Assembly (NCBI RefSeq): GCF_010131535.1
Contig: NZ_WUBS01000004.1
Location: 248,001 to 312,000, forward strand
DNA: 64,000 nt
Origin: Acerihabitans arboris
GTDB taxonomy: Bacteria > Pseudomonadota > Gammaproteobacteria > Enterobacterales > Enterobacteriaceae
Reading direction: 5' to 3'
Shown: piece after piece, positions 59,400 to 64,000 of the stretch
How positions within the stretch are numbered: position 1 is the stretch's first letter
Layout of the letters: the number at the start of each line of letters is the position of its first letter
Notes under the pieces: model-generated
The model's database searches: none
Told to the model about the DNA's origin: nothing
The model's input: the letters and a program-made list of their open reading frames with translations, nothing else
Program-made: the position numbers and the translations under genes

Positions 59400-60757
59400 T
59401 GACCACCCGCCTGGGCCGTTGGCTGGACTCGCTGGACTCGCTGGAACAGCGCTTGTCCGCCACGCCGTCGGTGCGGCATTACGGCAGGCTGACCCGCGCC
59501 ACCGGCCTGATTATGGAAGCGACCGGCCTGCAGTTGCCCCTGGGCGCGCCTTGCCTGATCGAGCGACAGGGCGACGGCGGCATCGAGGAAATCGATTGTG
59601 AAGTGGTGGGGTTTAACGGCGATAAGCTGTTCCTGATGCCGCTCGAGGAAGTGGAAGGCATAGTGCCGGGCGCGCGGGTCTACGCCCGCAAGCGCGCCGG
59701 CGGCCAGAACGGCAAGCAGCTGCCGCTGGGCACCGCTTTGCTTGGCCGCGTGCTGGGCGGCAGCGGCAGGCCGCTGGACGGATTGCCGCCACCGGACACC
59801 GGTTATCGCGCGTCGCTGAACACCGCGCCGGTCAATCCGCTGCAGCGTACGCCGATTTACGATGTGCTCGACGTCGGCGTGCGCACCATCAATGCCCTGC
59901 TCACCGTCGGCCGCGGCCAGCGCATGGGGCTGTTCGCCGGTTCCGGCGTGGGCAAAAGCGTGCTGCTGGGCATGATGGCGCGCTATACCAGGGCCGATGT
60001 GATCGTGGTGGGTCTTATCGGCGAGCGCGGTCGCGAAGTGAAGGATTTTATCGATAATATCCTCGGCCAGGAGGGACTGGCGCGTTCGGTGGTGATTGCC
60101 GCGCCGGCGGACGTTTCGCCGCTGCTGCGCATGCAGGGCGCCGCTTATGCCACCCGCATCGCCGAGGATTTCCGCGATCGCGGCAGCCATGTCCTGCTGA
60201 TCATGGATTCTTTGACCCGCTACGCCATGGCGCAGCGTGAAATTGCCCTGGCGGTCGGCGAGCCGCCGGCCACCAAAGGCTATCCCCCATCGGTTTTCGC
60301 CCGGCTGCCCGCGCTGGTGGAACGCGCCGGCAACGGCATTAGCGGCGGCGGTTCCATCACCGCGTTTTATACCGTGCTGACCGAGGGGGACGATCAGCAA
60401 GACCCCATCGCCGACGCCGCGCGCGCCATTCTCGACGGTCATATCGTGCTGTCGCGCCAACTGGCCGAGGCCGGCCACTATCCGGCCATCGACATTGAAG
60501 CGTCGATCAGCCGCGCCATGACCGCCATCGTGCCGGCGGCGCAGGAAACGCTGGTCAGGCAGTTCAAGCAGTTGCTGTCGCGCTACCAGCGCAACCGGGA
60601 TTTAATCAGCGTCGGCGCCTACGCCGCCGGCAGCGATGCGCAGCTCGATCGCGCCATCGCGCTATATCCGGCCATCGAGGCATTTTTACAGCAGGACATG
60701 CATCAACGCTGCGAATATTTGCCAGCCTGCGAGCAATTGCAGGGATTATTCAGTTAA
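59399..60757 (+). CDS. fliI: flagellum-specific export ATPase FliI
   Basis: FliI is an F1-beta-like hexameric ATPase that energises and prepares flagellar type III export. The 452-residue protein (E. coli 457) begins [13 protein letters not shown]; ten upstream codons of the ORF are excluded. Walker A is [12 protein letters not shown], Walker [12 protein letters not shown], with the family signature [17 protein letters not shown]. Co-translated with fliH. Confidence 0.97.
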   Translation: MTTRLGRWLDSLDSLEQRLSATPSVRHYGRLTRATGLIMEATGLQLPLGAPCLIERQGDGGIEEIDCEVVGFNGDKLFLMPLEEVEGIVPGARVYARKRAGGQNGKQLPLGTALLGRVLGGSGRPLDGLPPPDTGYRASLNTAPVNPLQRTPIYDVLDVGVRTINALLTVGRGQRMGLFAGSGVGKSVLLGMMARYTRADVIVVGLIGERGREVKDFIDNILGQEGLARSVVIAAPADVSPLLRMQGAAYATRIAEDFRDRGSHVLLIMDSLTRYAMAQREIALAVGEPPATKGYPPSVFARLPALVERAGNGISGGGSITAFYTVLTEGDDQQDPIADAARAILDGHIVLSRQLAEAGHYPAIDIEASISRAMTAIVPAAQETLVRQFKQLLSRYQRNRDLISVGAYAAGSDAQLDRAIALYPAIEAFLQQDMHQRCEYLPACEQLQGLFS

Positions 60758-60775
60758 GCCGGTTAACGGGGAACC

Positions 60776-61219
60776 ATGAAAAGTAACGCACCGCTGGACG
60801 TTTTGCGCGAACGGGCCAAAGAAGAGCTGGACCAGGCGGCCATTCGCCTGGGGCAAATCCGCCAATCCCATCAGTTGGCCCGCAAACAGCTGGAGCAGCT
60901 ACAGGAATACGAGCGGGAATACCGGCAGAAACTGCAGCGCGGCATGACCGAGGGCATGGCCTCGGCCAGTTGGTATAATTACCAGCAGTTTATCATTACG
61001 CTGGAAACCGCGATCGAACAGCACCGCGCCCTGCTGGCGCAATGGACCCAGCGGCTGCAGCAGGCGGTTCAGGTTTGGCAGAACATGCATCAGCGCCTTA
61101 ACGCATTGGTCACGTTGCACACGCGTCACCAGAAGGTTCAGCTGTTGCACGATAACCGCCAGGATCAAAAACGAATGGATGAGTTCGCCCAGCGGGCTTG
61201 CGCGAGGAAACACCAATGA
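60776..61219 (+). CDS. fliJ: flagellar export chaperone FliJ
   Basis: FliJ is a coiled-coil protein that sits as a stalk in the FliI ring and recycles chaperones. The 147-residue protein equals E. coli in length. It is charged and Gln/Arg/Glu-rich throughout, with long heptad patterns ([16 protein letters not shown]). It overlaps fliK by ATGA. Confidence 0.94.
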   Translation: MKSNAPLDVLRERAKEELDQAAIRLGQIRQSHQLARKQLEQLQEYEREYRQKLQRGMTEGMASASWYNYQQFIITLETAIEQHRALLAQWTQRLQQAVQVWQNMHQRLNALVTLHTRHQKVQLLHDNRQDQKRMDEFAQRACARKHQ

Positions 61220-62646
61220 TAGCAGCGGTCAGTGTAACAAACCTGGCGCCGGGCGGTGCCGGCACCACCACGAAAAACGCCGATGACGCCGCCGTTGATT
61301 TCAGCGCCATATTGAGCGGCAAGGTTAACGATCGGCAGCAGCCGACGCCGGTCGCCGGTCGGGCCGACTCCGCCGGCGGCGACCAGTCCGGTACGGCGGC
61401 GGACACCCTCCCGGACCCGCTAGCGGAGCCGGCCCGCGCCGATCTGCTGGCGGAAAAACTGGAGGCCAGGCTTGCCGATGGCGACCAGGCCGGCGCCACG
61501 GGCGTATTGCCGCCGTCCGCCGCCGTTGCCGATGCCGATGCCGATGCCGACGCCACCCCGGCGGCCGCACCGGCAACCACGGCGGCCCAGGACGCGGATC
61601 CGGCGCTTGACGGCGCCGCCGCCGCGGCGCTGATGGCCTTGCTGGCGCAAACCCGCCCGGCGGCAGCCAACGCCTCCGCCGCCGGGATTGCCGGTGCCGT
61701 CGACGCCACGCCGGTGGCGGGTACCGATGCCGGAAATATCGCCAGTCTGGCGGCCGGCGCCGGTAACGTCGGCGCCAATGCGATAGCCGCGGAAACCCTG
61801 GTTGCCGTCGTCGCCACGGACAGCGCCGATACGGCCCTGCCGTTGTCCGATCCCCTGGTCCAGGACGATGCTTTCAGCCAGGCCGGCGACCTGTTGACGC
61901 TAGGCCTGAAAACGGCCGCGCCGGCTGCTGCCGCCACGATAAAGAGTGCGCCGGCAACGCCGGATAAGGGTTTATTGCCGCACGCCGACGCAACGCAGTC
62001 GCCGGCGGCGGCCAATCCAATTCTCGTATCGCAGACAACCAACGCTACGGATGATTTTTCAGACCCGTCGGTTGATACCACATTAATCTTAAAGAAAACC
62101 ACCGGCCTGATGCTTGACGCCCCGGCATCCACGGTGGGCGTGACGCCCGCCGCCACGCCCACGCTGAGCGCCGCCGACACGGGCGTTACCACGACCGCCA
62201 CCCCGGCCACCGCGCTTATCAGCGCGCAGTTGGGCAGTGACGAATGGCGGCAGGCCATCGGCCAGCAGGTACTGATGCAGGTACGCAACGGCCAGCAGAA
62301 CGCCGAGCTGCGTTTACATCCGGATAACCTAGGCGCCTTGCAGATAAGCCTGCGGATGGACGGCAATAACCAGGCGCAGATCCATCTGGCCTCGGGACAT
62401 AGCCAGGTGCGTTCCGCCCTGGAGGATGCCCTGCCGCAGCTGCGCGCAGCCCTGGCTGAAAGCGGCATCAGCCTTGGACAAAGCAGCGTCGGCAGCGAAA
62501 CCACGCCCAACTGGGGCGGGACCGGCCAGGATTCGGCCAATAACGCCCGTACGGCGTCGGGATTCGCCATTGACGCCCAGACCGTAATCGCCGACGACGC
62601 GGTGGCGCCGGCATCCACGGCCGCCGGCATAGATACCTTTGCCTGA
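61216..62646 (+). CDS. fliK: flagellar hook-length control protein FliK
   Basis: FliK is the secreted ruler that measures the hook and switches export specificity. The 476-residue protein is longer than E. coli (375), because of a very Ala/Thr/Asp-rich middle. The C-terminal switch domain is clear ([19 protein letters not shown], then [17 protein letters not shown]). I start at [10 protein letters not shown], within the fliJ stop. The longer ruler would predict a longer hook; this is inference. Confidence 0.95.
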   Translation: MIAAVSVTNLAPGGAGTTTKNADDAAVDFSAILSGKVNDRQQPTPVAGRADSAGGDQSGTAADTLPDPLAEPARADLLAEKLEARLADGDQAGATGVLPPSAAVADADADADATPAAAPATTAAQDADPALDGAAAAALMALLAQTRPAAANASAAGIAGAVDATPVAGTDAGNIASLAAGAGNVGANAIAAETLVAVVATDSADTALPLSDPLVQDDAFSQAGDLLTLGLKTAAPAAAATIKSAPATPDKGLLPHADATQSPAAANPILVSQTTNATDDFSDPSVDTTLILKKTTGLMLDAPASTVGVTPAATPTLSAADTGVTTTATPATALISAQLGSDEWRQAIGQQVLMQVRNGQQNAELRLHPDNLGALQISLRMDGNNQAQIHLASGHSQVRSALEDALPQLRAALAESGISLGQSSVGSETTPNWGGTGQDSANNARTASGFAIDAQTVIADDAVAPASTAAGIDTFA

Positions 62647-62795
62647 AATCGCAAACGGGCAAGTTAAGGCAAATTATCCCGCCTATTCGTCCTATTGAAT
62701 CGGAAGGGAAACGGGATAATTGCCATCCATAACCGGCATTTTGCGGCTGTCGCAATGGACAAGTGCCGTCACGCATACAGGAATACCAAACAGTT

Positions 62796-63275
62796 ATGTC
62801 TCAGAATGTGCTTCCCACGGCTCGGAAACAATCAAAATGGCTCGTGGCGCTGGTGATCATCGCCCTGGCTGCCGGCGGCGCGGCGGGCTATCTCTGGTGG
62901 CAGCATAAGCTGCCCGGGCAGATGGCTAAGCAAACCGCACCGGCAGAGGCGCCGATCCCGATTTTTATGCCGTTGGACACCTTCACCGTCAACCTGGCCA
63001 ATCCGGCCAACGACCCGGACCGGGTATTGTACATCGGCCTGACCCTGCGCCTGCCCGACGAGGCCACTCGCAAAGAAATGATGGATTTTTTGCCGACGGT
63101 GCGCAGCCGTTTGCTCTTGCTGCTGACCCGGCAGGACGCGGGCGCGTTGGCCAACGACCAGGGTAAGCTGCAATTGGTGGAACAGATAAAATTGATATTG
63201 AACGAACCCTTGGTGACGGGCCAGCCGCGACCCGTTGTCAATGACGTCCTTTTCACCGCCTTTATCCTGCGCTGA
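62796..63275 (+). CDS. fliL: flagellar basal body-associated protein FliL
   Basis: FliL is a single-pass inner-membrane protein that supports the stators under load. The protein has 159 residues (E. coli 154). A membrane helix (WLVALVIIALAAGGAAGYLWW) is followed by a periplasmic domain with FTVNLANPANDPDRVLYIG. I start at MSQNVLPTARKQ; 11 upstream ORF codons are excluded. First gene of fliLM, 149 bases after fliK. Confidence 0.95.
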   Translation: MSQNVLPTARKQSKWLVALVIIALAAGGAAGYLWWQHKLPGQMAKQTAPAEAPIPIFMPLDTFTVNLANPANDPDRVLYIGLTLRLPDEATRKEMMDFLPTVRSRLLLLLTRQDAGALANDQGKLQLVEQIKLILNEPLVTGQPRPVVNDVLFTAFILR

Positions 63276-63280
63276 TCATC

Positions 63281-64000
63281 ATGGGCGACAGCATATTATC
63301 CCAGGCGGAAATCGATGCGCTGCTTAATGGCGACGACGGCGAGCAGCTGCCGGTCAGCAAAGGTATCGAAAACGAGGTCAAGCCCTACGATCCCAATACC
63401 CAGCGGCGGGTGGTGCGTGAACGGCTGCAGGCGCTGGAAATCATCAACGAGCGTTTTGCGCGATCGTTTCGCATGGGGTTGTTTAATCTGCTGCGCCGCA
63501 GTCCGGATATTACCGTCGGCGCCATCAAGATCCAGCCCTATCATGATTTTGCCCGTAACCTGCCGGTGCCGACCAACCTGAACCTGATCCATCTCAAGCC
63601 GCTGCGCGGCACCGCGCTGCTGGTGTTTTCGCCCAGCCTGGTATTTATCGCGGTCGACAATCTGTTCGGCGGCGACGGCCGGTTCCCCATCAAGGTGGAG
63701 GGCCGCGAATTTACCCATACCGAACAACGGGTGATACGCCGCATGCTCAAGCTGGCGCTGGACGGCTACGAAGACGCCTGGAACGCCATCTACAAGCTTA
63801 ACGTGGAATACGTGCGCGCCGAGATGCAGGTAAAGTTCACCAATATCACCACCTCGCCCAACGATATCGTGGTCACCACGCCGTTCCACGTGGAAATCGG
63901 CTCGATGGTGGGTGAATTCTACATCTGCATCCCGTTTTCCATGATTGAACCGTTGCGGGAACTGCTCACCAATCCGCCGCTGGAATATTCCCGGGTGGAG
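63281..64000 (+). CDS. fliM: flagellar motor switch protein FliM (cut by window end)
   Basis: The first 240 codons of FliM, open to the last base. FliM forms the C ring and binds phosphorylated CheY. The N-terminal CheY-binding peptide (MGDSILSQAEIDALLNG) is present, followed by the middle domain with YDPNTQRRVVRERLQALE and VFIAVDNLFGGDGRFP. The ATG lies 5 bases after the fliL stop. About 90 further residues are expected outside the window. Confidence 0.97.
   Translation, partial: MGDSILSQAEIDALLNGDDGEQLPVSKGIENEVKPYDPNTQRRVVRERLQALEIINERFARSFRMGLFNLLRRSPDITVGAIKIQPYHDFARNLPVPTNLNLIHLKPLRGTALLVFSPSLVFIAVDNLFGGDGRFPIKVEGREFTHTEQRVIRRMLKLALDGYEDAWNAIYKLNVEYVRAEMQVKFTNITTSPNDIVVTTPFHVEIGSMVGEFYICIPFSMIEPLRELLTNPPLEYSRVE

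Noticed and set aside
58925-60478. 517-codon minus-strand ORF opposite fliH/fliI, and the similar 514-codon ORF opposite fliK
   Set aside because: Both lie antisense to well-conserved flagellar genes, have His/Gln- or Ala/Ser-rich composition and match no family.

Overview
This 64 kb window comes from an enterobacterial chromosome (Gammaproteobacteria, Enterobacterales). Block after block keeps the E. coli gene order and protein lengths: ruvB-ruvA-ruvC-yebC-nudB-aspS, yecD-yecE-yecN-cmoA-cmoB, cutC/yecM/argS, murJ/mviM/rimJ/mdtH/grxB/yceB, ycdY/ghrA, tRNA-Ser/phoH/putA, and fliZ-fliA-fliC | fliD-fliS-fliT | fliE | fliFGHIJKLM. The core genes are GC-rich, while the accessory stretches are visibly richer in A/T. 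The mixture of conserved operons, decayed genes and a giant cyclic-glucan synthase suggests a Sodalis- or Pectobacteriaceae-like genome; that placement is an inference.

Layout. 1-2.8 kb: accessory left end with a metallophosphoesterase, a RelE/ParE-like toxin scrap, a SymE-like toxin, an AT-rich stretch and a GC-rich spacer with a 45-bp tandem repeat. 2.8-8.2 kb: Holliday-junction resolution genes (with a LexA box) and the aspS-nudB-yebC-ruvC string, all on the minus strand. 8.5-14.6 kb: yecD, yecE, yecN, cmoA and cmoB on the plus strand, interrupted between yecD and yecE by an oppositely oriented ATPase + HNH pair that looks like a Septu (PtuA/PtuB) anti-phage system. 14.6-19.7 kb: cutC (with a probable MicL small RNA in its 3' UTR), a PatB/MalY-type C-S lyase, yecM and argS. 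19.7-36.5 kb: murJ, an 8.5-kb cyclic beta-1,2-glucan synthase gene, mviM, rimJ, mdtH, grxB, yceB, ycdY and ghrA. 36.5-41.2 kb: an AT-rich island ending at tRNA-Ser(GGA), with a membrane-bound winged-helix regulator, a polysaccharide flippase and a TupA-like ATP-grasp enzyme. 41.4-47 kb: phoH and putA. 47-64 kb: flagellar genes from fliZ to the truncated fliM, interrupted between fliT and fliE by about 3 kb of small stress-type genes, a decayed gene and an integrase scrap.

How the genes work together. fliA encodes the flagellar sigma factor, and sigma-28 promoters with exact 15-bp spacers lie upstream of both fliC and fliD. fliFGHIJKLM encodes the MS ring, switch, export ATPase complex, hook-length ruler and stator-associated protein as a tightly overlapping operon. 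cmoA and cmoB together make the cmo5U wobble modification. The PtuA-like ATPase and PtuB-like HNH protein are translationally coupled (TAATG) and probably form one defence complex. The flippase and ATP-grasp genes overlap by 32 bp and probably export and modify a surface glycan. Compared with E. coli, argS and murJ are directly adjacent, so the flagellar genes that flank each of them there are not at this junction, and yceH is missing between rimJ and mviM.
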